A DNA stretch of 64,000 nucleotides. Source: Streptomyces sp. NBRC 110028 (GTDB lineage Bacteria > Actinomycetota > Actinomycetes > Streptomycetales > Streptomycetaceae). The stretch is from NCBI RefSeq assembly GCF_001417735.1, contig NZ_BBUZ01000024.1:616094-680093 (forward strand), written 5' to 3'. Within the stretch, counting starts at the first letter, position 1; each line of letters begins with the position of its first letter. Below are positions 27,157 through 35,973 of the stretch, one piece after another. The notes under the pieces were generated by a model. That model saw only the letters and a list, made by a program, of their open reading frames with translations, had not been told where the DNA came from and did no database searches. A program made the position numbers and the translations under genes.

Positions 27157-30129
27157 TCAGTAGGCGGGCAGATGGCGGGGGCCGAGGTCGGTGCGCACCG
27201 GCGGCGGCGCCAGCCGTGCGGACGCGCCGAGCACGGAGAGGCCGCGCTGGGCGACGACCACCGGCTCCAGGTCGACGGCGACCACCTCGGGGTGGTCGTC
27301 CACCAGGCGCGACACCCTCAGCAGCAGCTCTTCGAGAGCCGCGGTGTCCACCGGCTTGGAACCCCGCCAGCCGAAGAGGAGTGGCGCGGTCCGGATGGAC
27401 CGGATCAGCTCGGCCGCGTCTCGGTCGGTGGCGGGGACGAGCCGGTGGGCGGTGTCGCCCAGCAGTTCGGACGGGGCGCCGGCGAGCCCGAAGGAGAGCA
27501 CGGCTCCGGCGCCGGGGTCTATCGCGGCCCGTACGACGGTGTCGACACCGCGCGGCGCCATCCGCTGCACGACCAGGCCCAGTTCCTCGGCGGGGCCGAG
27601 ATGGGCGGTCAGTTCGGCGTACGCGCGGCGCAGTTCCGTCTCGCCGCCGAGGGCCAGCCGCACCCCGCCCAGGTCGGTGCGGTGGCGCAGTTGCGGGGCG
27701 GTGGCCTTCAGCGCCACCGGGTAGCCGAGGCGCCCGGCGGCCCGTACGGCGCTGTCGGGGTCGGGCGCGGGCAGCGCGGGCAGCACGCTGACGCCGTAGC
27801 GGGCCAGCAGGCGCTGGGTGTCGGCGGCGGACAGCTCGATGCCGGGCCCGTCCGGCCCGGGGGCGTCGGGCGGCGGGATGTCCTGGTTCGGGGCTCCCCC
27901 GGGCGGGGCCAGCAGCACCTCGATGTCGGCGGCGGCCCCGGCCTCGTCGATGTCGTCGTACTCCGGCACCCGGCCGGGTTCCGCGGACTCCCGCCGCCAG
28001 CGCGCGTACCGTACGGCCTCGGCGAGCGCCCGCACCACGCGCTCGGCGGCCGGATAGGCCGGGATCCGGCGGGTCCCGGCCGGTGGCGCGGCGCCGGGCG
28101 CCGAGGCCGGGTCGCCGGCGCCCGCGAGGGCCTCGGCGAGGCCGGGGATCTCCAGGTGGACCACCGCGACCGGCTTGGCCGCGCCGCGCCCGGGCGCCCC
28201 GGTCGCGGCCGTGCGGATGGCCGCGGCCAGGTCCGCGGCGTGGGCGTCGCCGACCCAGGGGATGGCGGTGACGACGACGGCGTCGCACGCGTCGTCGTCG
28301 AGCGCCCTGGTCAGGGCGCGGTGGAAGTCCTCGGGGGCGGCTGCCGTCGTCAGGTCGCGGGGCGGCAGCGGGCGCAGCCCTTCGGTGAGGCAGGCGTCGT
28401 AGGTGAGCAGGCCGAGGGATTCGGAGTTGCCGAGGATGGCGACGCGCGGCCCGTCCGGGAGCGGCTGGGAGGCGAGCAGGACCCCGGCGTCGGTGAGCTG
28501 GGTGACGGTGTCCACGCGCAGGACGCCCGCCTGTCGCAGCAGGTCGGAGACGGTGGCGTCGGGGATGCGGGTGGTGGGGACGGCATGGCCGGTGGGGGCG
28601 CTGCCGCTGTGCCGGGCGCCCTTGACGACCACGACGGGCTTGACGGCGGCGGTGCGCCGGGCGAGCCGGGTGAACTTGCGCGGGTTGCCGATGGATTCGA
28701 GGTACATGAGGGCCACATCGGTCTGCGGGTCCTCGTACCAGTACTGGAGGAGGTCGTTGCCGGAGACGTCGGCGCGGTTCCCGGTGGAGACAAACGTAGA
28801 CAGACCTGACAGACCTGTCAGACCTGTCAGACCTGACAGACCTGCCAGGCCCGCGGGATCCGCGGGATCCGCGGGATCCGCGGGATCCGCGGGATCCGCG
28901 AGCCCCGCCGTGTCCTCGGGGCCGGTGGGCCGGGTGGATCCGGCGCCGCGCCGGTGCAGTCCGGACAGCAGGGCGATGCCGATCGCGCCGGACTGGGTGA
29001 ACAGCCCGATGCGTCCGGGGAGGGGCAGCCGGGGCGAGAGGGAGGCGTTGAGCCGCACGCCCTCGGCGGTGTTGATGATGCCGAAGGCGTTGGGGCCGAT
29101 GATCCGCATGCCGTAGGTGCGGGCCTGGCGGACCAGGTCGCGCTGGCGGACGCGGCCCTCGGGACCGCTTTCGGCGTACCCGGCGGAGAGGACGACGAGC
29201 CCCTGGACGCCGTGTTCGCCGCAGTCGGCGACGACGGCGGGCACCTGCGCGGCGGGGACGGCGACGACGGCCAGGTCGACCGGTCCGTCGACCTCGCGCA
29301 GGGAGCGGTGGGCCGGGACGCCGTCGGGCTCCAGGCGCGTCCAGTCCTCGGGGAAGGCGTGGTTGACGGCGTGGACCCGGCCGGTGAAGCCGCCGTCGAG
29401 GAGGTTGCGCAGTACGGTGCGGCCGACGCCGCCGGGGGCCCGGCCGGTTCCGATGACGGCGACGGAGCCGGGGGTGAGCAGCCGCTGCACGGAGCGGGCC
29501 TCGGCGCGCTGTTCACGCGCGCGCATGACGGCCAGGGAGGCCTCGGTGGGTTCGAGGTCGAATTCGAGGCGGACGACGCCGTCGTCGAAGCTGCGCTTCT
29601 GGGTGTAGCCCGCGTCCGTGAACACCTTGATCATCTTGGTGTTGGCGGGCAGCACTTCGGCGGCGAAGCGCCGGATGCCGCGCTCGCGGGCGACGGCGCC
29701 GATGTGTTCGAGGAGCGCGGAGGCCACGCCGCGGCTCTGGTGGGCGTCCTGGACCAGGAAGGCGACCTCGGCCTCGTCGGCGGGGGCGCCCGCCGGGGAC
29801 GCCGGGGAGAGGTGGGCGGGCAGGCCGTTCTCGTCGATGCGGTCGTAGCGGACGGTGGCGATGAACTCGCCCCCGACGGTCGCCGCGAGGCCGACCCGGT
29901 CGACGTAGTCGTGGTGGGTGAAGCGGTGGACGTCGCGGTCGGAGAGCCGGGGGTAGGGCGCGAAGAAGCGGTAGTACTTCGACTCGTCCGAGACGTGTTC
30001 GTAGAAGCTGACCAGGCGCTGCGCGTCATCGGGGGTGATGGGGCGGATCTGCGCGGTGCCGCCGTCCCTGAGCACCACATCGGCCTCCCAGTGGGTGGGA
30101 TACGCGTGATGATCCGACGGGCTCGGCAT
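27157..30129 (-). CDS. GNAT acetyltransferase fused to NDP-forming acyl-CoA synthetase
   Basis: 990 aa. Domain order: GNAT at about 15-200 (acetyl-CoA loop QSRGVASALLEHI), CoA-binding at about 220-330 (SVAVIGTGRAPGGVG), succinyl-CoA-ligase-like at 350-620 (IGPNAFGIIN, FTQSGAIGIALLS), and ATP-grasp at about 790-985. Fusions of this type are protein lysine acetyltransferases (Pat/Pka class), here with the GNAT first. The ligase-like half usually senses CoA metabolites. Between GLHRRGAG and STFVSTGNRADVSGND there is an insertion of about 45 residues, including ADP and (G)LS/LT triplets, encoded by a 9-nt tandem array. It probably forms a surface loop. Confidence 0.9.
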   Translation of the reverse strand: MPSPSDHHAYPTHWEADVVLRDGGTAQIRPITPDDAQRLVSFYEHVSDESKYYRFFAPYPRLSDRDVHRFTHHDYVDRVGLAATVGGEFIATVRYDRIDENGLPAHLSPASPAGAPADEAEVAFLVQDAHQSRGVASALLEHIGAVARERGIRRFAAEVLPANTKMIKVFTDAGYTQKRSFDDGVVRLEFDLEPTEASLAVMRAREQRAEARSVQRLLTPGSVAVIGTGRAPGGVGRTVLRNLLDGGFTGRVHAVNHAFPEDWTRLEPDGVPAHRSLREVDGPVDLAVVAVPAAQVPAVVADCGEHGVQGLVVLSAGYAESGPEGRVRQRDLVRQARTYGMRIIGPNAFGIINTAEGVRLNASLSPRLPLPGRIGLFTQSGAIGIALLSGLHRRGAGSTRPTGPEDTAGLADPADPADPADPADPAGLAGLSGLTGLTGLSGLSTFVSTGNRADVSGNDLLQYWYEDPQTDVALMYLESIGNPRKFTRLARRTAAVKPVVVVKGARHSGSAPTGHAVPTTRIPDATVSDLLRQAGVLRVDTVTQLTDAGVLLASQPLPDGPRVAILGNSESLGLLTYDACLTEGLRPLPPRDLTTAAAPEDFHRALTRALDDDACDAVVVTAIPWVGDAHAADLAAAIRTAATGAPGRGAAKPVAVVHLEIPGLAEALAGAGDPASAPGAAPPAGTRRIPAYPAAERVVRALAEAVRYARWRRESAEPGRVPEYDDIDEAGAAADIEVLLAPPGGAPNQDIPPPDAPGPDGPGIELSAADTQRLLARYGVSVLPALPAPDPDSAVRAAGRLGYPVALKATAPQLRHRTDLGGVRLALGGETELRRAYAELTAHLGPAEELGLVVQRMAPRGVDTVVRAAIDPGAGAVLSFGLAGAPSELLGDTAHRLVPATDRDAAELIRSIRTAPLLFGWRGSKPVDTAALEELLLRVSRLVDDHPEVVAVDLEPVVVAQRGLSVLGASARLAPPPVRTDLGPRHLPAY
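28801..28899. repeat. in-frame 9-nt minisatellite inside the acetyltransferase gene
   Basis: Eleven 9-nt units: four CAGACCTGW (W = A or T) units, two transitional units, then five perfect GGGATCCGC units. On the coding strand they encode residues 411-443, first Ala-Asp-Pro repeats and then Gly-Leu-Ser/Thr repeats. The unit length keeps the frame, so copy-number changes would only change loop length. Confidence 0.95.
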
Positions 30130-30280
30130 GGGGACAGGGTACGGGCTCGGGTGCGGGACGGAGAGGTCCGCATGGCGGACACCCTTGCGTTAACGGGGGG
30201 TGTCGAGGGAAAGTCCGTATCGGACCTGTTCGGACATGACCGGACCCACTCGGACCCGACCCGGGCGAGACCGGACACCG

Positions 30281-30301
30281 TATGATCTGGTCTAGACAAC
30301 A
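30281..30301 (+). promoter_or_regulatory. ptsH promoter -10 with overlapping DasR-type (dre) site
   Basis: TATGAT at 30281-30286 is a good -10. TCTGGTCTAGACAACA (30286-30301) matches the DasR responsive element (TGGTCTAGACCA core), one mismatch in the core. ptsH is a known member of the DasR regulon in S. coelicolor. The operator covers the -10 edge and the expected transcription start, so a bound repressor would block initiation. Confidence 0.8.
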
Positions 30302-30328
30302 CCACCCGCAGATCTGAAGGGCATCACC

Positions 30329-30610
30329 ATGGCTGAGCGCCGCGTCAACATCGGCTGGGCCGAGGGCCTGCACGCCCGCCCGGCGTCGATCTTCGTCCGT
30401 GCGGCGACCGCCGCCGGCGTCCCCATCACGATCACCAAGGCGGGCGGCGCCCCGGTCAACGCCGCTTCCATGCTCGCCGTGCTCGGCCTGGGCGCTCAGG
30501 GTGGCGACGAGGTCGTGCTCGCCTCCGAGGCCGAGGACGTGGAGGCCGCGCTCGACCGTCTGGCGAAGCTGGTGGCCGAGGGGCTCGAGGAGCTTCCGGA
30601 GACCGTCTGA
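30329..30610 (+). CDS. ptsH: HPr, phosphocarrier of the sugar PTS
   Basis: 93 aa. The active-site His15 is in GLHARPASIFVRAA. The second conserved segment is PVNAASMLAVLGLGA. HPr passes phosphate from enzyme I to the sugar-specific EIIA proteins. In Streptomyces it serves N-acetylglucosamine and fructose uptake and is linked to development through DasR. It has its own promoter and a terminator, so it is monocistronic. Confidence 0.96.
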   Translation: MAERRVNIGWAEGLHARPASIFVRAATAAGVPITITKAGGAPVNAASMLAVLGLGAQGGDEVVLASEAEDVEAALDRLAKLVAEGLEELPETV

Positions 30611-30638
30611 TTCCGCCCGAATCGCATTTCGGCGCGGC

Positions 30639-30683
30639 GGGGCCGCGGTGAACCATTACGGATCACCGCGGCCCGCTCTTTTT
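30639..30683 (+). terminator. ptsH terminator
   Basis: Stem GGGCCGCGGTGA (30640-30651) pairs with 30663-30674 and is followed by a run of T at 30679-30683. It lies 30 nt after the ptsH stop, before the convergent GntR gene. Confidence 0.85.
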
Positions 30684-30723
30684 CCGCACCTGGAATTCTG
30701 GTCAGCCGTGTACCGGGCGGCTG

Positions 30724-31533
30724 TTAATTCCGGCCGCTCGCTGTGTTTACGGAATGTTTCGAAGTTCTCACCGGGGATTCCTTTCGCATTCGGTATTCGG
30801 ACAGCGAGCGCTCGGTGTGCGCGGCGGCCAGCGCCCGCGCCCGGTCGGCGTCGCCGCGCGCGACCGCGTCCACGATCGCCCCGTGCTCGGCCCAGGACTC
30901 CACGGCGCGCACCGAGAGGTCGACGGACCCGGCCACCCCCGGCCCGGCCTGCGCACGGGCCGGATCCACCGCGTACACCCACGCCGTCTTGCGCCGCAGC
31001 TGCACCAGCAGACCCGCCAGGCTCGGACTGCCGGACGCCTGGGCGAGCGTCTCGTGGAACCAGTCGCCCAGCGCGCGCAACTCGCCCAGCCGGCCGTGCC
31101 GCGCCCGCTCCTGACCGAGCCGCACCAGACCGCGCAGCACCTTCACATGCCCCTCGGTGCGGCGCTGGGCGGCCCTGGCGGCGCCCAGCGGCTCCAGCAG
31201 GTCCCGGATGTCCAGGAGGTCGGCCGCCTCCTTCTCGGACGGCTGCGCGACGCACGCGCCCGCATGCCGCCGGGTGGTGACGAAGCCCTCGGACTCCAGG
31301 GTGCGCAGCGCCTCGCGGACGGGCACCCGGGAGACCCCGTAGCGCCGGGCGAGCAGCTCCTCGGCCAGCCGGCCGCCGGGCGGATAGGTACCGGAGATGA
31401 TGTCGTCACGGATCGCCGCGCATACCGCGTGTGCCGAAATCCGGCGACCGCCCTGGACGGCGGCCGTATCCCCGTTCACTTCCGGTCCCGCATTGTCGAA
31501 CCTCCGCCTCAACCACCGCGAAACGCATCTCAT
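30724..31533 (-). CDS. GntR-family regulator (FCD type)
   Basis: 269 aa as drawn; the true start may be further in, since the winged helix begins only near residue 33 (ISAHAVCAAIRDDIISGTYPPGGRL). It has a clear GntR helix-turn-helix (ELLARRYGVSRVPVREALRTLESEGFV) and a helical C-terminal FCD domain with metal-ligand-like residues (WFHETLAQASG, AEHGAIVDAVARGD). FCD regulators bind small acids or fatty acyl ligands. Convergent with ptsH; ligand and targets unknown. Confidence 0.88.
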   Translation of the reverse strand: MRCVSRWLRRRFDNAGPEVNGDTAAVQGGRRISAHAVCAAIRDDIISGTYPPGGRLAEELLARRYGVSRVPVREALRTLESEGFVTTRRHAGACVAQPSEKEAADLLDIRDLLEPLGAARAAQRRTEGHVKVLRGLVRLGQERARHGRLGELRALGDWFHETLAQASGSPSLAGLLVQLRRKTAWVYAVDPARAQAGPGVAGSVDLSVRAVESWAEHGAIVDAVARGDADRARALAAAHTERSLSEYRMRKESPVRTSKHSVNTASGRN

Positions 31534-31667
31534 TGACGCGCATTCAGCGACTCTATTCGAAGCCGCCGGGATTTCCGATGGGCGAAGTCAATTCGGGGAT
31601 ATTTTTTGGTCACGGCGACTGTCAAGGCGGCGGTCACGGCAGCGGTCACGGCGGCGACGGCATGCCG

Positions 31668-31696
31668 AAGGCCCCGTCCGGGGCGGACGGGGCCTT
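31668..31696 (-). terminator. terminator of the M23 peptidase gene
   Basis: Stem AAGGCCCCGTCC (31668-31679) with complement 31685-31696, 5-nt loop, 20 nt beyond the peptidase stop. Confidence 0.8.
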
Positions 31697-31715
31697 TCGA
31701 CAGGGCGGCGGTGCG

Positions 31716-32510
31716 TCAGAGATTGACGCCGTGCGAGCGCAGGTACGACAGCGGGTCCATGTCCGAGCCGTACTCCGCGGTGGTGCGGGCCTCGAAGTGC
31801 AGGTGCGGGCCGGTGACGTTGCCTGTGGCGCCGGACAGGCCGATCTGCTGGCCGGGGGTGACCTTCTGGCCGACCGAGACGCCGATCGACGAGAGGTGGC
31901 CGTACTGGGTGTAGGTGCCGTCGTTCATCTTGATGACGACGTTGTTGCCGTACGAGCCGCCCCAGCCCGCCTCGACGATCTCACCGGAGCCCACCGAGTG
32001 CACCGAGGTGCCGGTGGAGGCGTGGAAGTCGATCCCGGTATGGCTCCCGGAGGACCACAGGCCGCTGGACGCCTCGTAGCCGGTGGAGACGTAGGAGCCG
32101 CTGATGGGCGACACGAACGTGTTGAGGCGCTTGCGCTCTTCCTCACGCGCGGCGCGCTCCTTGGCCTCGCGCTCCGCCTTGGCCTTCTTCGCGGCGGCCT
32201 CGGCCTTCCGCGCGGCTTCCTGGCGGGCCACGGCCTCGGCCTTCGCCTTGGCGGCGGCGGTCTCGGCGGCGTCCCGCTGGGACTGGGCCTGCGCGTCGAT
32301 CTGGTCGGAGAGACCGTCGCCCATCACCATCGCCTGACGGAGACCGGTGTCCTGGGGGGACGGCGTCTCGCCGGTCGCGGCGAGGGCGGGGCCGGCGATA
32401 CCGGCGACGACGCCCGAGGCGACCGTGGTGATGCCCGCGATGTTGGCGCCGGTGCGGACGGCGGCTTGGCGGGGACGTCGATGCTTCCCAGCGGCACGGG
32501 TGAACGCCAT
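31716..32510 (-). CDS. Secreted M23 (LytM-type) cell-wall peptidase
   Basis: 264 aa from the ATG at 32510 (AGGAG upstream; a GTG 12 nt earlier would sit on the ribosome-binding site). A signal peptide ends near ALAA. A charged Ala/Lys/Glu coiled coil follows (about 75-130), then the M23 domain with GSHTGIDFHAS (HxxxD zinc site) and the C-terminal GPHLHFEAR (HxH). It should cleave peptidoglycan cross-links during growth or spore germination. A ydaO riboswitch upstream puts it under c-di-AMP control. Confidence 0.92.
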   Translation of the reverse strand: MAFTRAAGKHRRPRQAAVRTGANIAGITTVASGVVAGIAGPALAATGETPSPQDTGLRQAMVMGDGLSDQIDAQAQSQRDAAETAAAKAKAEAVARQEAARKAEAAAKKAKAEREAKERAAREEERKRLNTFVSPISGSYVSTGYEASSGLWSSGSHTGIDFHASTGTSVHSVGSGEIVEAGWGGSYGNNVVIKMNDGTYTQYGHLSSIGVSVGQKVTPGQQIGLSGATGNVTGPHLHFEARTTAEYGSDMDPLSYLRSHGVNL

Positions 32511-32536
32511 GTGGTGGCGCACTCCTTTCCTTCCCT

Positions 32537-32680
32537 CTCGCCTACCGGGTTAGCTGACGGGTTCGGAGCAGGAAGGTCTCCTACGGGCCCCTCCCCCGGC
32601 CGGGGAAGGCGTCCGATTCACCCCAGGGACGTTTGGGTCCCCGGCTCCCCTGGCACTCGCACCATGGGACTCGGCGATGG
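32537..32680 (-). promoter_or_regulatory. ydaO-type c-di-AMP riboswitch
   Basis: Read on the minus strand, the leader shows the conserved ydaO blocks in order: TCGCC (5' arm of P1), GGGGAGCCGGGGACCCAA, GGGGTGAATC, a variable GC hairpin, then GACCTTCCTGCTCCGAACC and GTCAGCTAACCCGGTAGGCGA (in which GGCGA closes P1). In Streptomyces this riboswitch lies in front of rpfA and other cell-wall hydrolase genes. Binding of c-di-AMP lowers expression. Confidence 0.9.
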
Positions 32681-32820
32681 CTGTCCGTGCCGCGGGTGCG
32701 GCGGATATCCGGCGAACAGCCGCACTGACGCTAAACGGGCCGCGTTTCGATCACCAAACGGTTACGGGTTTTTGTTGTTCTCGCCACAAACCAAACACCC
32801 CGCGAATCGGGCATATGGGA

Positions 32821-32852
32821 GGACCCCGGCGTCTTGTGCGACGCCAGGGTCC
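32821..32852 (-). terminator. terminator of the M16 protease operon
   Basis: Stem GGACCCCGGCGTC (32821-32833) with complement 32840-32852, one mismatch, 6-nt loop, 60 nt past the stop at 32912. Confidence 0.75.
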
Positions 32853-32911
32853 TTGTGCCGATGGTGCGTTGCGCCGGGCCCGGGGACATATCGGGCCGGC
32901 CGGGCCGGGGT

Positions 32912-34321
32912 TCAGCCGGTGATGACGCGCACCTCTCCGATGCCGAGCGCCTTGACCGGCTCCTCGATCTTCGAGGCGTCGCCCACGAGCACCGTCACCA
33001 GCCGGTCGGCCGGGAAGGCGCTCACGACCGCCGCGGTCGCCTCCACGGTCCCCGCCTCGGCGAGCCGGGCGTACAGCTGCGCCTGGAAGTCGTCCGGCAG
33101 GTGCTGCTCGACCTGGTCGGCGAGCGTGCCCGCGACAGCGGCCGCCGTCTCGTACTTGAGCGGCGCGACGCCGACGAGGTTCTGCACGGCGACATCGCGC
33201 TCGGCGTCCGTCAGCCCCTCCTCCTTCAGCGTCCGCAGCACCGTCCACAGGTCCTCCAGCGCCGGGCCGGTGACCTCGGTGGCCACCGAACCGCTGATCG
33301 CCAGGAGCGAGGCGCCCGCCGAGCCGCCGCCGGCCGGCGAGGGCGGCGTCGAGCGCAGCACCTGGCCGAAGGCGCGCACCCCGTAGGTGTAGCCCTTCTC
33401 CTCGCGCAGCACCCGGTCCAGACGGGAGGTGAGGGTGCCGCCCAGGCAGTAGGTGCCCAGCACCTGCGCGGGCCAGACGCGGTCGTGCCGGTCGGCGCCG
33501 ACGCGCCCGATGAGCAGCTGGGTCTGGACGGCGCCGGGCCGGTCGACGATCACCACACGGCCGGTGTCGTCGGCGATGACCGGCGGGACCGACCGCTGCG
33601 GGGCGGGGCCGCCGGTCCAGGCGCCCAGGGTGTCGGTGAGCGCCCGGTCCAGGTCGACCCCGGCCAGGTCGCCGACGATGACCGCGGTCGCGGTGGACGG
33701 CCGGATGTGCGCCTCGTAGAAGGCCCGCACCGCCGCGGCGTCGATGCCCTCGATGGTCTCCTCGGTGCCCTGGCGCGGCCGGGACATCCGCGACTCGGCC
33801 GGGAACAGCTCCTTGGCCAGGGCCATGGAGGCGCGGCGGGCCGGGTTGGCCAGCTCGTGCGGGATCTCGTCCAGCCGGTTGCGCACCAGCCGCTCGACCT
33901 CCCCGTCGGGGAAGGCGGGGGCGCGCAGGGCGTCGGCGAGCAGGCCGAGCGCCTTGGGCAGCCGGGAGACCGGCACCTCCAGGGAGACCCGGACGCCGGG
34001 GTGGTCCGCGTGGGCGTCCAGAGTGGCGCCGCAGCGCTCCAGCTCGGCGGCGAACTCCTCGGCGGTGTGCTTGTCGGTGCCCTCGGACAGGGCGCGCGCC
34101 ATGATCGTGGCGACGCCCTCCAGACCGGCCGGCTCGGTGTCCAGCGGGGCGTCCAGGTTGACCTCCACCGCGACGACCTGCTGGCCGGGGCGGTGGCAGC
34201 GCAGCACGGTGAGCCCGTTGGACAACTCACCGCGCTCCGGCGCCGGGAACGCCCACGGCCTGGGGGCGCCGCCCTGCGGCTGCGGGTGGAAGGTCATGGT
34301 GGCGGTGACGGCGTCGCTCAC
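32912..34321 (-). CDS. M16-family protease partner subunit (lacks zinc motif)
   Basis: 469 aa from a GTG at 34321 that overlaps the stop of the preceding M16 gene (GTGA). It has the M16 fold (NGLTVLRCHRPGQQVVAVEV, GLEGVATIMARALSEGT) but no HxxEH, and contains the C-terminal signature REEKGYTYGVRAFG that completes the active site in partner subunits. By analogy with other split M16 proteases it pairs with the zinc subunit encoded just upstream. Confidence 0.88.
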   Translation of the reverse strand: MSDAVTATMTFHPQPQGGAPRPWAFPAPERGELSNGLTVLRCHRPGQQVVAVEVNLDAPLDTEPAGLEGVATIMARALSEGTDKHTAEEFAAELERCGATLDAHADHPGVRVSLEVPVSRLPKALGLLADALRAPAFPDGEVERLVRNRLDEIPHELANPARRASMALAKELFPAESRMSRPRQGTEETIEGIDAAAVRAFYEAHIRPSTATAVIVGDLAGVDLDRALTDTLGAWTGGPAPQRSVPPVIADDTGRVVIVDRPGAVQTQLLIGRVGADRHDRVWPAQVLGTYCLGGTLTSRLDRVLREEKGYTYGVRAFGQVLRSTPPSPAGGGSAGASLLAISGSVATEVTGPALEDLWTVLRTLKEEGLTDAERDVAVQNLVGVAPLKYETAAAVAGTLADQVEQHLPDDFQAQLYARLAEAGTVEATAAVVSAFPADRLVTVLVGDASKIEEPVKALGIGEVRVITG

Positions 34322-35691
34322 TGGGCCGCCTCCCCTTCTGCGTCGGTGTCGGCGGCTTCTGCGGCGTCGGTGTCCTCGTCCTCGGCGCCCTGGACGGGCT
34401 CGTAGACCAGCACGGCGCGGTTGTCGGGGCGCAGCCGCGCCGCGGCCACGGCCCGCACCTCCTCGGCGGTGATGTCCAGCACCCGCTGCACGGCGGTCAG
34501 GGCCAGCTGCGGGTCGCCGAACAGCACGGCGAACCGGCACAGCTCGTCGGCGCGGCCGCCGACGGTCGCCAGCCGGTCCAGCCACTCGCGCTCGATCTGC
34601 GCCTGGGCGCGCTCCATCTCCTGCGGTGTCGGGCCCTCCTCGGCGAAGCGGGCCAGCTCCTCGTCGACGGCGGCCTCGATGCCGGGCACCTCGACCCCGC
34701 CGGAGGTCTTCACATCCAGCCAGCCCAGCGACGGCGCGCCGGCCAGCCGCAGCAGCCCGAACCCGGCGGCGACGGCCGTGCGGTCGCGGCGCACCAGGCG
34801 GTTGTGCAGCCGGGAGGACTCGCCGCCGCCGAGGACGGTCAGCGCCAGGTCGGCGGCGTCGGCCTCCCGGGTGCCGTCGTGCGGCAGCCGGTAGGCGGCC
34901 ATCAGGGCGCGGGCCGGGACCTCCTCCTCCACGACCTCGCGCAGCTGCCCGCCGATGACGTCGGGAAGCGTGCCGTCGCGGGGCGGCCGCTTGCCCTCGT
35001 GGGAGGGGATGGTGCCGAAGTACTTCTCGATCCAGGCGAGCGTCTGCTCGGGGTCGATGTCGCCGACGACGGACAGCACCGCGTTGTTCGGCGCGTAGTA
35101 CGTGCGGAAGAACTCCCGGGCGTCGTCCAGGGAGGCGGCGTCCAGGTCGGCCATCGAGCCGATCGGGGTGTGGTGGTACGGGTGGCCCTCGGGGTAGGCC
35201 ATGGCGACGAGCTTCTCGAAGGCCGTGCCGTACGGCACGTTGTCGTACCGCTGGCGGCGCTCGTTCTTGACGACGTCCCGCTGGTTCTCCAGGCTCTCCT
35301 CGTCCAGCGCGGTCAGGAGGGACCCCATCCGGTCCGCCTCCAGCCACAGCGCCAGCTCGATCTGGTGGGCGGGCATCGTCTCGAAGTAGTTGGTGCGCTC
35401 GAAGCTGGTCGTGCCGTTGAGCGAGCCGCCGGCCCCCTGGACCAGCTCGAAGTGGCCGTTCCCCGTCACCTGGGCCGAGCCCTGGAACATCAGGTGCTCG
35501 AAGAGGTGGGCGAGGCCGGTACGCCCCTTGACTTCATGGCGTGAGCCGACGTCGTACCAGAGGCAGAGCGCGGCGACCGGGGTCAGGTGATCCTCGGAGA
35601 GCACCACCCGCAGGCCGTTGGCCAGACGGTGCTCGGTCGCTTTCAGGCCGCCGGAGCCGGCCTGTTGCGTGGCCGTGTGACCCATGGGCAT
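34318..35691 (-). CDS. M16-family zinc metalloprotease, catalytic subunit
   Basis: 457 aa. The inverted zinc motif HxxEH is present as H62-L-F-E65-H66 (GLAHLFEHLMFQG), with the downstream glutamate segment LENQRDVVKNERRQR. No signal peptide, so probably cytoplasmic. These insulinase-like enzymes degrade short peptides. The ATG at 35691 has GAAGGGA at good spacing. The acidic C-terminal tail (EDEDTDAAEAADTDAEGE) is unusual. Divergent from parC. Confidence 0.92.
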   Translation of the reverse strand: MPMGHTATQQAGSGGLKATEHRLANGLRVVLSEDHLTPVAALCLWYDVGSRHEVKGRTGLAHLFEHLMFQGSAQVTGNGHFELVQGAGGSLNGTTSFERTNYFETMPAHQIELALWLEADRMGSLLTALDEESLENQRDVVKNERRQRYDNVPYGTAFEKLVAMAYPEGHPYHHTPIGSMADLDAASLDDAREFFRTYYAPNNAVLSVVGDIDPEQTLAWIEKYFGTIPSHEGKRPPRDGTLPDVIGGQLREVVEEEVPARALMAAYRLPHDGTREADAADLALTVLGGGESSRLHNRLVRRDRTAVAAGFGLLRLAGAPSLGWLDVKTSGGVEVPGIEAAVDEELARFAEEGPTPQEMERAQAQIEREWLDRLATVGGRADELCRFAVLFGDPQLALTAVQRVLDITAEEVRAVAAARLRPDNRAVLVYEPVQGAEDEDTDAAEAADTDAEGEAAQ

Positions 35692-35973
35692 GTACGTCCC
35701 TTCGATCGCGTGATGGAGCGCGTGCGAACCGTGTGATGAGCGCTTCTGTCACTGTATGCAACCGCACGGACATCTGGCGAAGTTCCCGTCACACAAAGGT
35801 CGGGCCAAGGTCGCGCCCATGCTGCTCGCGGGGCGGCGGTACGGGTCGCGGAGGGACCGCGCGGGGCCGCTCACGAGGTCGCTTCGGGACGGCCCGTTCC
35901 ACAGTTGTCGGTGGACGGGGCCACAATGGTCCGCGTCAGATCCCGCTCTGCCGTTGAAGGAGCCGCAAGCGCG

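Noticed and set aside
28801..28899. CRISPR-like array
   Set aside because: Units are 9 nt without spacers and lie in frame inside a gene.
28954..30285. 443-codon plus-strand frame opposite the acetyltransferase
   Set aside because: Antisense shadow of a strongly supported gene; it would also run into the ptsH promoter.
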